Part shown: positions 47,980 through 57,805 of the stretch, one piece after another | Layout of the letters: each line of letters begins with the position of its first letter | Position numbering within the stretch: position 1 is the stretch's first letter | NCBI GenBank assembly: GCA_913048295.1 | Contig: CAJWWK010000003.1 | Span: 1 to 64,000, forward strand | Reading direction: 5' to 3' | Origin: an uncultured Dehalococcoidia bacterium | GTDB taxonomy: Bacteria; Chloroflexota; Dehalococcoidia; Lucifugimonadales; Lucifugimonadaceae | Length of the DNA stretch: 64,000 bases | Made by a program: the position numbers and the translations under genes | Notes under the pieces: generated by a model | What the model saw: only the letters and a program-made list of their open reading frames with translations | What the model was told of the DNA's origin: nothing | Databases searched by the model: none

Positions 47980-50900
47980 CTAACGCTCGCGCGGCGTGTA
48001 CTCATAGATGATTACCGGTGTATCCAGATCGGAGCCGGATGGAGGGTAGACTTGGACCAGCCCATCCGAGGCCATCCGCTCGAACTTAAACAACCCAATT
48101 ATCGAATACTTGGCCCGTTCCATCTCGCCAACGTAAACGTACTTTACGTCGTAATTATCGAGGGTCTGGAGAGCAGTGAACCGCAACGGTGAATTGTAGA
48201 AATCGTCTATTTCTGCCCGCCGTGCGGCGACCGTAAATGAATACCCGGCGCGTTGCTGATTCTGGTGGTTGTCCCAGCCGATAACCGAGGGTAGCCCGGT
48301 GTATACCGATATACGGTTTCCCCAACTGTAAAGGTGACTCAATCCCTCGATGATCACGGGGGAGCCCTCTACATTCTGCTGCATCCACTTGATCGCATCG
48401 AAATCGTACTTCAGCGTAAGGGGGCCTTCTTTATCGAAGTAAGTGGCCGATTCCATGTACGACATTCCGTCAAGTGCGAGTGCGTTTGTCTCAAACCGCG
48501 TGGCATTCCTGTCACGAGTCCCGAGAACCGGATAAATCATTACTCCGACTGCAAGAACCGCAAGCGAACCCAGCCACACACCACGGCCTGCCCGGAGTTT
48601 ACTCAGTGAAAGCTTTCCCGCGTCCGCAAGCACCCACAGGAAATACGACGATGCCATTGCAAGTAACACCCACGCCTGAAGATAGAACTTGAACACCGTG
48701 TTCATTCGGCCGATGTCGTCTTTCACCGTGAACACATCGACTCCGGCTGCCATCGCCATCGCCATGCCCACCATTCCGACGGCCACCAACAAATACCTTG
48801 TGCCCGGCTGCGCAGCCCGCCGGGCGGCCAGACCAACTCCCAGTACCGCCACGCTAAGCACGATGGTGAACGAGATGGTCGCAAATCCGCTGACGGCGAG
48901 CGTAACTGCAACCGCTACCACCAACACCATCGCAACCGGCCAGGTCCACCCCCTGAGCCCCGAGCCATACGCCGGTCCGCTCGCGAGCGCTGTCAATACA
49001 CCCGGAAGTCGCTCTCGCAGCATAAATACGAGCCAGCTCACGACGAGCAACAGGAATATCGAGTGGATCACGACGTATCGCCACAGGTCCGTTCTGAACT
49101 GGCTCTTTATCACCCCATCGTTAAACAGCTCGAAATTCACGTGAAATGGCAGGTAAACCAGCTGCCCGACTACAACCACGAACACTGTGCTCACGACGCC
49201 AACCACCAGGCGGTCGATCAGTGTGCGACCGGATGTGAGCAAGTGACCACCCACCAGGAACGCCCCGGCAAGCATCAGCTGCGTCGGAAAATCCCAGGCA
49301 TTAATGGTTCTGAGCGAACCGACCAGAACACCGATGACAAAAAGCCCTGCCAGCGATTCCGCCCACGGTCGTCTTCGCCCAATCCGCAGGTACGCCGCGA
49401 TAGTCGCGGCGAACGCGGTGATCGCTATGGGTATCGCTATCAAATGTGCGTGCAGGTCGGCAAACAGGAATGTGAAATAAGGGAACTCGGTAATCTCGTT
49501 GGCACCGGTATCGGGTTCCATCATCCTCGAACTTCGCCAGAAGTCGAACTCGCCAAACATCCCGTCCTGAAAGAACACCCGCGACGCACCCTGAAGCAGC
49601 TGCAGCAGACCGTCGATGTTCCCGGCTACGGCCACCAAAACCGCCGCCGCCAGGCCCGCATATATCGGGGATCGCTTCGACCACGCCGGAAGCCGCCGGG
49701 CCCGCAATGTCAGTTCGGCAAGACCACTCACTATCGAGTAAACACCACCCACGGTAAAGGCGAACAACAGCGGCACCGCAAGGTTGTACGCGACCGACGG
49801 GACGATGCCTGTGAACCGGATCAACGAAGCGATCATGAACTGTCCGAAGTAGTAGTAGTTCAGATACCCACCCGCGTACCACGGGTCGTAGGGCGGAAGG
49901 GTCGTCGAACGGACCACGGCGTTGAGATACGCAAAATCCATTGGCTTTTCGCCACCCTTGTACGTCTCCCATAGATCGGGGTTGGCAGCCCGAACCAGCA
50001 GGAAAGCAACGAACGCAACAAGCAACAGCAGTTCCATCCACATAAACCGGCGGGCGTTCGCCTTCAGATGCGACAGAAAGTCACCACCGGTCGCCCGGGT
50101 CACGAAGTAGGAAACCGCCGCCACTATCAACAATGCGAAAAGAACGGTCAGGAAGCTGAAAGTAACGATGTTCGCGCTGACAAGCAGCCACGCGGTAGTC
50201 GCTACCAGCACAAGTCCCAGCGGCTTGGCAAAAAGGTACCCGCCATCCGGCCACGGCCTGAACACCACGAACGCGATTGGCAACACAGCCAGCGCAAATA
50301 ATTGGGCTGCCGCGTACCACACTATGGGAGTCAGCCAATCTGGCAGCCACCTCAAGAATGTGATCGAACTCCAGGTGCCGCCCGACTGCTGTATTGAGGC
50401 AACTTCATCTGAAAGCAGCAGCCCGATTTCGGTACTGACAAACCCTTGTGAACCAAATTCGGATACGCCGATCGCGTCGGCCAGTTCCTCCGCTGAATAA
50501 TCGCCGGTGTTCTCGAACACAAAAGTCTGTGGGTGCTCGTAGACCGAGAAACTCTCATCGGCCCACCCAAACCCGGCAGTCAGAAAACCACTGGACGGCG
50601 GCTCGAACCCTTCGGGCGGCCCGAACTCCAGCCTCGCGAACGGGTCTTCGTAATAGTCCACTCCCAGACCGCCGGCGTAACGGCCACTGGAATCTACCAT
50701 CTCGAATCCAAGCTCACCCGCGAAAAGTTTTTCGTAAAAATTTGAGGTTACCGGGTAGCGGTCGGGCAGTCGCGGGATGGTCGCGTAGAGACGGTTACTG
50801 AGCAACACAAAATAGTCGGCCCCGGACAACTGTTCTGTCAGCCGTTCAAACTTTTGTGGGCTATCCGGGTTATACAGTTCAACCCGTTCGTGCATGCGTA

Positions 50901-52443
50901 GCCCGACAACACCGGGAACACCCTCTTCCCAGTGCTCCTGGACTACAACGGAACCCTCCGGCGCGTTGTCACGCAGCCAGCTCGAAACCTCATTCAAAGG
51001 GTGCACCCCCGAGTACACGCTCATGAACGAAAGCGAATAGTGAGCCGTAAACACCAGCACCAACACAATCGGCGCAACCTGCAGCCAGCGCCGCCGGGGC
51101 CACGCCGCTTTTACTGCCTCGAAGGCCCACCACAACACCCGGGCGCCGTAAAGAACCAGGAACGGAGTGACTGGCATCATGTACCGCATGAACTTCACAT
51201 CGAGCCAGCCGGTAATCAGCAAATACGGCAGCACCCAGGCCAGTATCACGAGGTCGGCCTTTCGCTGCGCCAGCACCGCGGCGATCACCGCGCCAATCAA
51301 GCCCAGCCACACCGTTATCCCGAGCGCCGGTCCCAGCCCCCAGGTGCCCAGCTGGACTATATGGTAAATGTATTTCGGCGTGTTCTCATACTGACGCGTG
51401 AACGGAAAATCGACCTCGCGACGAACCATCTGACCCTGGGTCGAAATATTGTCGATGTAGGTCCCGAAGTCGAGAAACATGTACGGCTGGGTGACAACCA
51501 GTACCACAACAGTCGCCGTCACGGTGATCAACAGGTTCTTGTACGTAACCCACTGCCGCGTTGCCGAATCGTCCGATGCCAGGCCATCAAGGTTGAACCG
51601 GTCGCCCTTGCGTGACGTTGCATAAATCAGGTGTGCGAGAACGAGTGTGAACGCCAGGGGCAATACTGAAAACTTGGTTGCCACCGCCAGCCCGAACATC
51701 ACCCCGGCCAGCACCGAATCGCGCTTCCGACCACTCTGTGCAACACGAATCGAGTAGTAGACCGTTGCGACAATGAATGTCGTCATAAACGTATCTACGG
51801 CAAAGAAATGACTCAGTTGAACCTGCTGAACTGCCACCGCTGAAAGCAACGCCGCCAGCAGGCCCACCCTGCTGCTGAACACCGCACGACCGATCATGAA
51901 GACCAGTAAAACGGTCGCCACATCGGAAAACGCCGATAGCGCCCTGCCCGCGAAACGCAGTTCAAAAAGATTCATCCACTTGAACGGAGAAACTGCGTAC
52001 TGGATCGACTTCAGCGCATAGTGCGGAAGGCTGCCCCAGTTAAAAGATCCGGGGTTCAGCGTGCTGGCTGCCGGGTCGAAAATATCCGACCATTCCTCGC
52101 CCTCTGGAAACTGAAGATCGTTGACCTGTCCGAGAAACGCCCGCTCGTCGGGGTGGAACAGACCGCCCTGGTCCCAGTTGATCCCGTAAAGACGCAGGCT
52201 CACAGCGAGGAGAAGGATCAGCGCCAGCCCAATGCGCGCGGACATCCGCGGAAATCTGACGCGGCTAAAAGAAAATCCTCGATCCGCCCGATCCGAAGAA
52301 TAGTTATCTATGACGAAGTGCGAATCTTGCCCGGAAACAATTTGGGAACCCGGCAAGCTGGCACGCTGTTGTTCACGCATGGAGAAGAATTCTATCGTCG
52401 GCTTTCTATCGAGCGCATCCACGTTCCGAGGCCGCTTGTGCAC
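47980..52443 (-). CDS. Giant fusion membrane protein: GT39-like glycosyltransferase plus DUF2298 (Chlor_Arch_YYY) domain
   Basis: 1487 aa, many TM segments; N-term HPDERAFLGQVNDLQFP...; C-term AYLNAVVRSTTLPPYDPWYAGGYLNYYYFGQFM, EFPYFTFLFADLHAHLIAIPI, GRMNTVFKFYLQAWVLLA. Confidence 0.88.
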   Translation of the reverse strand: MHKRPRNVDALDRKPTIEFFSMREQQRASLPGSQIVSGQDSHFVIDNYSSDRADRGFSFSRVRFPRMSARIGLALILLLAVSLRLYGINWDQGGLFHPDERAFLGQVNDLQFPEGEEWSDIFDPAASTLNPGSFNWGSLPHYALKSIQYAVSPFKWMNLFELRFAGRALSAFSDVATVLLVFMIGRAVFSSRVGLLAALLSAVAVQQVQLSHFFAVDTFMTTFIVATVYYSIRVAQSGRKRDSVLAGVMFGLAVATKFSVLPLAFTLVLAHLIYATSRKGDRFNLDGLASDDSATRQWVTYKNLLITVTATVVVLVVTQPYMFLDFGTYIDNISTQGQMVRREVDFPFTRQYENTPKYIYHIVQLGTWGLGPALGITVWLGLIGAVIAAVLAQRKADLVILAWVLPYLLITGWLDVKFMRYMMPVTPFLVLYGARVLWWAFEAVKAAWPRRRWLQVAPIVLVLVFTAHYSLSFMSVYSGVHPLNEVSSWLRDNAPEGSVVVQEHWEEGVPGVVGLRMHERVELYNPDSPQKFERLTEQLSGADYFVLLSNRLYATIPRLPDRYPVTSNFYEKLFAGELGFEMVDSSGRYAGGLGVDYYEDPFARLEFGPPEGFEPPSSGFLTAGFGWADESFSVYEHPQTFVFENTGDYSAEELADAIGVSEFGSQGFVSTEIGLLLSDEVASIQQSGGTWSSITFLRWLPDWLTPIVWYAAAQLFALAVLPIAFVVFRPWPDGGYLFAKPLGLVLVATTAWLLVSANIVTFSFLTVLFALLIVAAVSYFVTRATGGDFLSHLKANARRFMWMELLLLVAFVAFLLVRAANPDLWETYKGGEKPMDFAYLNAVVRSTTLPPYDPWYAGGYLNYYYFGQFMIASLIRFTGIVPSVAYNLAVPLLFAFTVGGVYSIVSGLAELTLRARRLPAWSKRSPIYAGLAAAVLVAVAGNIDGLLQLLQGASRVFFQDGMFGEFDFWRSSRMMEPDTGANEITEFPYFTFLFADLHAHLIAIPIAITAFAATIAAYLRIGRRRPWAESLAGLFVIGVLVGSLRTINAWDFPTQLMLAGAFLVGGHLLTSGRTLIDRLVVGVVSTVFVVVVGQLVYLPFHVNFELFNDGVIKSQFRTDLWRYVVIHSIFLLLVVSWLVFMLRERLPGVLTALASGPAYGSGLRGWTWPVAMVLVVAVAVTLAVSGFATISFTIVLSVAVLGVGLAARRAAQPGTRYLLVAVGMVGMAMAMAAGVDVFTVKDDIGRMNTVFKFYLQAWVLLAMASSYFLWVLADAGKLSLSKLRAGRGVWLGSLAVLAVGVMIYPVLGTRDRNATRFETNALALDGMSYMESATYFDKEGPLTLKYDFDAIKWMQQNVEGSPVIIEGLSHLYSWGNRISVYTGLPSVIGWDNHQNQQRAGYSFTVAARRAEIDDFYNSPLRFTALQTLDNYDVKYVYVGEMERAKYSIIGLFKFERMASDGLVQVYPPSGSDLDTPVIIYEYTPRER

Positions 52444-52616
52444 GAAGCACGAAAAATGTTGGCGAAATACACCCGCAGACGCTGCTACTCAGTACGCATC
52501 AAGCCGGGATTTCGATAGGTATCGCTTTATTCCCGTGTTATGGACCATGTTGCGACCGCGCATCTCTGTGCCTTTCTCAAAAGTTGGTTTGACCACCGAC
52601 TCCTGCACACCTACGC

Positions 52617-53975
52617 TTGATTTCAACCATTTTCTCGCGTGCGATCCAGATACGGAAAGTCAGTAACCCGCAATTGACCACACTTGATACCCAACCGCTT
52701 GTCGTCACCTCATTCGATCGAACCGTCCTGCCAAACGGCCTGAGAATTCTCACAAGCACGTTCCGTCACACCAACGCCGTGAGCATCATCTTCCTGTTCG
52801 GGGCCGGCTCGCGATACGAAACACCCGAACTCGCCGGCGCTTCGCATCTCTTCGAGCACCTGCTGTTCAAAGGAACTCCCACCCGGCCGACACCGCGCCA
52901 GATATCCGAAGTGGTGGAGGGAGTAGGAGGTTCGCTCAACGCGTTTACCGACCGCGAGGTCACCGGTTACTGGTGCCGTCTCGCCCAGCCACACTACCGT
53001 GAGGGGATCGACCTACTTTCCGACATGGCGCTTAACTCACTATTCCGGGACGAGGACATAGACAAGGAAAAACAGGTCGTTTACGAGGAGATACGCGCCT
53101 CTTTCGATTCGCCCGGTGCCCGAGCCTCGATGCTGTTGGACGAACTCCTCTGGCCCAACCAGCCCATGGGACGCGATATTGCGGGGACTGTCGAGTCGGT
53201 CGGCGCGATTTCCCGTGACGAGATGCGCAAATACCTGGAAACCCAGTACGTCGCGTCCAACACCGTAATCGCAGTTGCCGGGAACATCGAACACGATGAC
53301 GTGGTCGAACAGCTGACCGAACTGCTCGGCGGGCTCCAGGATGGTGAAATCCTGCCGATGTACCCGTTTGAAAGCAAGACCGACGGTCCCCGAGTCGCAC
53401 TGGAGCACCGCCCTACAGAACAGGCCCACATCGCATTCGGTCTTCCCGGATTTTCACAAGACGACCCCGATCGATATGCCCTGGCGTTAATGTCGGTGAT
53501 TCTTGGCGAATCGATGAGCAGCCGCCTGTTTGAGGAGGTGCGTGAACAAAGGGGACTGGCCTACGACATCCACAGCGGCGTGGCATTTTACAGCGACTGC
53601 GGGGCGTTCATTGTTGAATCGGGAATCGACCCTGCACGCATCGACGAGGCGATCCCCGTAATCCTTGGTGAACTCGGCAAGATGCGTGATGGGGTAACTG
53701 AAGCGGAGTGGGCACAGGCACGTGAACTGACGAAGGGGCGAATGATGCTCCGCATGGAAGAGAGCCGGGCTGTAACCAGCTTCCTGGGCATCCAGGAACT
53801 GCTGCGCGACAAGGTCGAATCGGTCGACGCAGTGATCGAGAAGATTGAAGCCGTGACCCTGGACGACATCAAGCGGGTTGCCAATCGGATTATCAGTGCC
53901 GAAAACCTCGTCCTCGCTGTGGTCGGGCCGTTCGATGACGCGAGCCGGTTCGAAAAGCTGCTCAAGTTCGAGTAA
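52617..53975 (+). CDS. M16 family zinc metallopeptidase
   Basis: HXXEH motif HLFEHLLFKGT, GGSLNAFTDREVTGYWCR, RGLAYDIHSGVAFYSD; start codon uncertain (TTG). Confidence 0.93.
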   Translation: MISTIFSRAIQIRKVSNPQLTTLDTQPLVVTSFDRTVLPNGLRILTSTFRHTNAVSIIFLFGAGSRYETPELAGASHLFEHLLFKGTPTRPTPRQISEVVEGVGGSLNAFTDREVTGYWCRLAQPHYREGIDLLSDMALNSLFRDEDIDKEKQVVYEEIRASFDSPGARASMLLDELLWPNQPMGRDIAGTVESVGAISRDEMRKYLETQYVASNTVIAVAGNIEHDDVVEQLTELLGGLQDGEILPMYPFESKTDGPRVALEHRPTEQAHIAFGLPGFSQDDPDRYALALMSVILGESMSSRLFEEVREQRGLAYDIHSGVAFYSDCGAFIVESGIDPARIDEAIPVILGELGKMRDGVTEAEWAQARELTKGRMMLRMEESRAVTSFLGIQELLRDKVESVDAVIEKIEAVTLDDIKRVANRIISAENLVLAVVGPFDDASRFEKLLKFE

Positions 53976-54083
53976 CGAAAGGGTCCGGCACCCGGCTCGC
54001 AGCACAACCAACTCGCGAAACTCGGTTAAGCGTGTTCGAAAAACGCTAGGGCTCAATAAAATTACCGGCGTAACTTGCTAATC

Positions 54084-54551
54084 ATGTTGACAAGAAACGC
54101 ACCTCCATCCGATTTCAAATGGCAGGCAGAAAACATCCATGCCCTGCGTAGCCATCTTGGTCTTTCACAAACCGCGCTGTCACGCGAACTTGGCATTCGC
54201 CAGCAGACGATCAGCGAATGGGAAACCGGGATGTACGCCCCACGCGGCGCATCTGTCACCATCCTCACCCTGCTGGCGGTCAGTGCGAACTTCCCGTTCG
54301 AAGCCGAAACCGAGGAAGTATCGCCTGTGCGGCTCATTGAAACGGAGCGGCCATCACCGGCCACCGCTCCCCGCCGACTGGCAGATTCAGGCCCGGTAAA
54401 TCGATCTATCCACCAGAACGTTCCGGCACAGCGGCTTACGTTTGAAGCAGCAAGAGCTGCTCAGACCGACCGCAGTACCGGTACCTACAATTCGACATAT
54501 TCCGAGTCGCCGCCTTCGGCTTCGGTGAGACGACGCGAAGTACCGATGTAA
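54084..54551 (+). CDS. Helix-turn-helix (XRE-like) transcriptional regulator
   Basis: IHALRSHLGLSQTALSRELGIRQQTISEWETGMYAPRGASVTILTLLA; low-complexity C-terminal tail. Confidence 0.82.
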   Translation: MLTRNAPPSDFKWQAENIHALRSHLGLSQTALSRELGIRQQTISEWETGMYAPRGASVTILTLLAVSANFPFEAETEEVSPVRLIETERPSPATAPRRLADSGPVNRSIHQNVPAQRLTFEAARAAQTDRSTGTYNSTYSESPPSASVRRREVPM

Positions 54552-54706
54552 AAACGATCCTCGTTGGCCGAAGCCAGGCAATCTCCTCGTCACCAGCGGA
54601 ATACTGACGATACGACAACCCAAAGCGAGTTCGGGTTTTGACACTGTTGACCAAGTCCAAATAGGATTGCCATTCATCAACAGTCAACGGTCAACGGAGA
54701 GATCAT

Positions 54707-54943
54707 TTGGCTGCGCGTGCATACATCCTTATCGAAACGGCCGTCGGCAAGACCCACGACGTGTCTGAGGCACTAAAAAACCTGCCGGCGATGAAGAAGG
54801 TCGACACAGTTACCGGACCATTCGATATCATCGCGGTTGCCGAAGCTGACGACCTTCCGGGCATAGGCGATCTGATTACCAATGGAATGCACAGCGTTCC
54901 AGGAATCGTTAAAACGGTCACATGTCTGTCTGTTGGAAGCTGA
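54707..54943 (+). CDS. Stand-alone Lrp/AsnC ligand-binding (RAM) domain protein
   Basis: AYILIETAVGKTHDVSEALKNLPAMKKVDTVTGPFDIIAVAEADD; no HTH; TTG start. Confidence 0.88.
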   Translation: MAARAYILIETAVGKTHDVSEALKNLPAMKKVDTVTGPFDIIAVAEADDLPGIGDLITNGMHSVPGIVKTVTCLSVGS

Positions 54944-55011
54944 AGCTCTGACAGGCCGACGCGTTTGAAAATGTCGGAATCAGCTGATATCAGTCCGGGA
55001 CCGGTCAGGCA

Positions 55012-56196
55012 TTGCGCTTCGATTTTACTCCAGAAGAATCCGATTTCAGACGCAAATTAAGCGCCTTCCTCGACGGCGCGCTCCCTGCTGACTGGCACGG
55101 TCCCGCAGATGAATCGCGCGACGACCACTGGGCACTGAATCAGCAGATTAAAAAAGGACTGGCCGACCGCGGCTGGTTCGTCATGAGCTGGCCAACTGAA
55201 TACGGCGGCGCCGACTCCTCGCCGATGATGAACACCATCTTTGCCGAAGAAATGGCCTACCGAAGGGCACCCGGACACGACCGCTTCGGCACCCGCATGC
55301 TGGGCCCCACCCTGATGCGGTTCGGCTCCGATTCCCAGCGAGCCGAGCACCTCGGGGCCATCGCACGCGGTGAAGTGCAGTGGTGCCAGGGATACTCGGA
55401 ACCAAACTCGGGCTCCGATCTCGCGTCTCTGCAAACGCGTGCGGTACTTGATGGCGATAATTTCATCGTCAATGGCGCGAAAATCTGGACATCGCTCGCC
55501 CATCGTGCCGACATGATGTTCATGCTCGTGCGGACTGATCCCGACGCAGCACCCCACAAAGGGATCAGCCTGTTGCTGGTCGATATGAAAACCCCCGGGA
55601 TCCAGGTTCTACCAATCATCAACATGGCCGGTGTCCACAGCTTCAACCAGGTCGTATTCGACGATGTGCGCGTGCCACAAGCCAACCTGGTGGGCGATCT
55701 CAACGATGGCTGGCGAGTCGGCATGACCGTGCTTAACTTTGAACGGTCGGGGATCGACTACGCGGTATGGGCGAGAGCGGCGCTGGAAGAGTTGGTCGAC
55801 TACGTCAAGAACGACGATTCTCTTGTCAGCACGGTGAAAACCAATCCGGAAGTCCGGGGTAAACTTGCATCTCTGAATACCGAGATCGAGGCAGCGCGCC
55901 TCCTGTGCTACGACGTGGCATGGCGGCAGGGACAGGGAGAAGTGCCGTCTGCCGAAGCGTCGATCAGCAAGGTCGCCGGTACCGAGATCTACGCGAAAGT
56001 GCTGGACTACGGCACCGAACTGCTGGGAATGTACGGCGCACTGGAACCCGGCTCGGAGCAGGCCGAACTTCAAGGCAATTTTCTCAAAATGCGTCTGTTT
56101 GCCACATCGGGACCCATCCTTGCCGGCACCAACGAAATCCAGAAAAACATCATTGCGCAACGCGGGCTGAACCTGCCACGGGCGCCACGACGGTAG
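55012..56196 (+). CDS. Acyl-CoA dehydrogenase
   Basis: RFDFTPEESDFRRKLSAFLDGALP, CQGYSEPNSGSDLASLQTRAV, AGTNEIQKNIIAQRGL. Confidence 0.94.
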   Translation: MRFDFTPEESDFRRKLSAFLDGALPADWHGPADESRDDHWALNQQIKKGLADRGWFVMSWPTEYGGADSSPMMNTIFAEEMAYRRAPGHDRFGTRMLGPTLMRFGSDSQRAEHLGAIARGEVQWCQGYSEPNSGSDLASLQTRAVLDGDNFIVNGAKIWTSLAHRADMMFMLVRTDPDAAPHKGISLLLVDMKTPGIQVLPIINMAGVHSFNQVVFDDVRVPQANLVGDLNDGWRVGMTVLNFERSGIDYAVWARAALEELVDYVKNDDSLVSTVKTNPEVRGKLASLNTEIEAARLLCYDVAWRQGQGEVPSAEASISKVAGTEIYAKVLDYGTELLGMYGALEPGSEQAELQGNFLKMRLFATSGPILAGTNEIQKNIIAQRGLNLPRAPRR

Positions 56197-56213
56197 CGGG
56201 CTGAGGGAATCGG

Positions 56214-57332
56214 TTGGACTTCGGACTCACACAAACCCAGAAACTTATTCGCACTTCTGCACGCGAATTTCTGGCCGACCGCTCCGGCCCTGCGACCGTA
56301 CGCGCGGTCGCAGACGGTGATACTGAAGTCGCTGCGAACCTCTGGATGGATGTTGTTGAACTCGGCTGGCCGGCCCTCACTGTTTCCGAACAACACGGCG
56401 GCGCCGGGCTCTCGTTCAGCGATCTCGCCGTGCTGCTGGAAGAACTGGGTGCGACCCTTGCCCCGGTACCGATAGCCGAATCGGCGATCACCGCACGAAT
56501 ACTGGAACGATTCGGTCAGGATGCGCTCAAGGCTGAACTGCTCCCCCAAATCGCCGACGGTGATGTTCTGATCACGCCCGCAATTGTTGGGCGAGATGCG
56601 TCGTGGGACGCCCATAACACCGGCACAGTTGCTAACCGCACCGGCTCAGGTCTCGTCATCACTGGCGAAGCGCGTTTCGTTTCGTTCGCAAACCAGGCGA
56701 CTCATGCGCTTACTCTGGTAAATACCGATGATGACCAATTCGCAATGGTTGTTGTTCCGATCTGGAAATCGCCCGGAGTCGAACAGATCCCGCTCAACCA
56801 CGCTTCAGGCACCCCGGTTTACAGCCTGACCTTCAACGAGGTAGAAGCGCCTACCTCTAACATCGTGGCCACCGGTACCGAGGCAGTCGCCGCAGCTGCA
56901 GAACTGGTAGCTACTGGAAGCGTGGCGCGCGCAACTCAACTCGCCGGGCTCGCAAGAGCGGTAGTCGATTCAACGGTGGAATATACCGCGGGACGACAGC
57001 AGTTCGGGCGGCCGGTCGGCTCCTTCCAGGCAGTACAGCACCACCTTGCCGAGATGGCAATCGCAGCCAAGCAGGTAAACCACCTCGCCCACGCCGCGGC
57101 GTGGAGTTTTTCACAAGATGGCTATTCCGTCGACCGAGCTGCACGGGCAAAAATTGCAGCAAGTGAAAAAATCGCAGACCTCTGCTGGACCGCTCACCAG
57201 TGCCACGGAGCCATCGGGTTTACGTGGGAACACAACCTGCACCTTTATACTCGCAGGGCCCTGGCATGGAAAACAGACTTCGGCGACGCCGCGTTTCACA
57301 AGGCAATACTCGCAAGCGCTATGGGCTTATAA
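56214..57332 (+). CDS. Acyl-CoA dehydrogenase (second subunit-like)
   Basis: DFGLTQTQKLIRTSAREFLAD, QFGRPVGSFQAVQHHLAEMAI, CHGAIGFTWEHNLHLYTRRAL. Confidence 0.93.
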   Translation: MDFGLTQTQKLIRTSAREFLADRSGPATVRAVADGDTEVAANLWMDVVELGWPALTVSEQHGGAGLSFSDLAVLLEELGATLAPVPIAESAITARILERFGQDALKAELLPQIADGDVLITPAIVGRDASWDAHNTGTVANRTGSGLVITGEARFVSFANQATHALTLVNTDDDQFAMVVVPIWKSPGVEQIPLNHASGTPVYSLTFNEVEAPTSNIVATGTEAVAAAAELVATGSVARATQLAGLARAVVDSTVEYTAGRQQFGRPVGSFQAVQHHLAEMAIAAKQVNHLAHAAAWSFSQDGYSVDRAARAKIAASEKIADLCWTAHQCHGAIGFTWEHNLHLYTRRALAWKTDFGDAAFHKAILASAMGL

Positions 57333-57343
57333 GGAATTACGTT

Positions 57344-57742
57344 ATGTGGTGGACTGCAGAAGAAGAAGAAAATCAACTCCGGCAACCCGACTGCCTGTTT
57401 TGCAACATCGTCCACGGTGAGGAGTCTTCGACCGAGGTTTATTCGGACGATCAGTGCTTTGCCTTCAACGACATCAACCCGCTCGCCAACGTCCATGTGT
57501 TGATAGTGCCGCGCGAACACGTCACCTACATCACGGGTGCTACCGAACAACATGAAGCGCTGCTTGGTCATCTGCTTCGCGTTGGTGCCAGGATCGCCAT
57601 TCGGCTTGGCATCGCTGAAGGCGGATATCGACTCGCCGTGAACCAGGGCGTCGATGCCGGACAGATAGTCGACCACCTGCACATACATATGCTTGGCGGC
57701 GGTCAGCTGGATGTACTGGGAACACCGCTTGGCCCGATGTAA
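57344..57742 (+). CDS. HIT family protein
   Basis: CLFCNIVHGEESSTEVYSDDQCFAFNDINPLANVHVLIVPREHV; HLHIHMLGG histidine triad. Confidence 0.95.
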   Translation: MWWTAEEEENQLRQPDCLFCNIVHGEESSTEVYSDDQCFAFNDINPLANVHVLIVPREHVTYITGATEQHEALLGHLLRVGARIAIRLGIAEGGYRLAVNQGVDAGQIVDHLHIHMLGGGQLDVLGTPLGPM

Positions 57743-57805
57743 ACAACCCGCCCGTCGCTGGCCAGTGGACACGTCAGCGGAGAGTCTGGAAGGGTTGAAC
57801 GCGTA

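Noticed and set aside
54436-54687. Minus-strand ORF between the HTH gene and the AsnC-like gene
   Set aside because: Overlaps the HTH gene antisense, no recognisable domain, composition not convincing.
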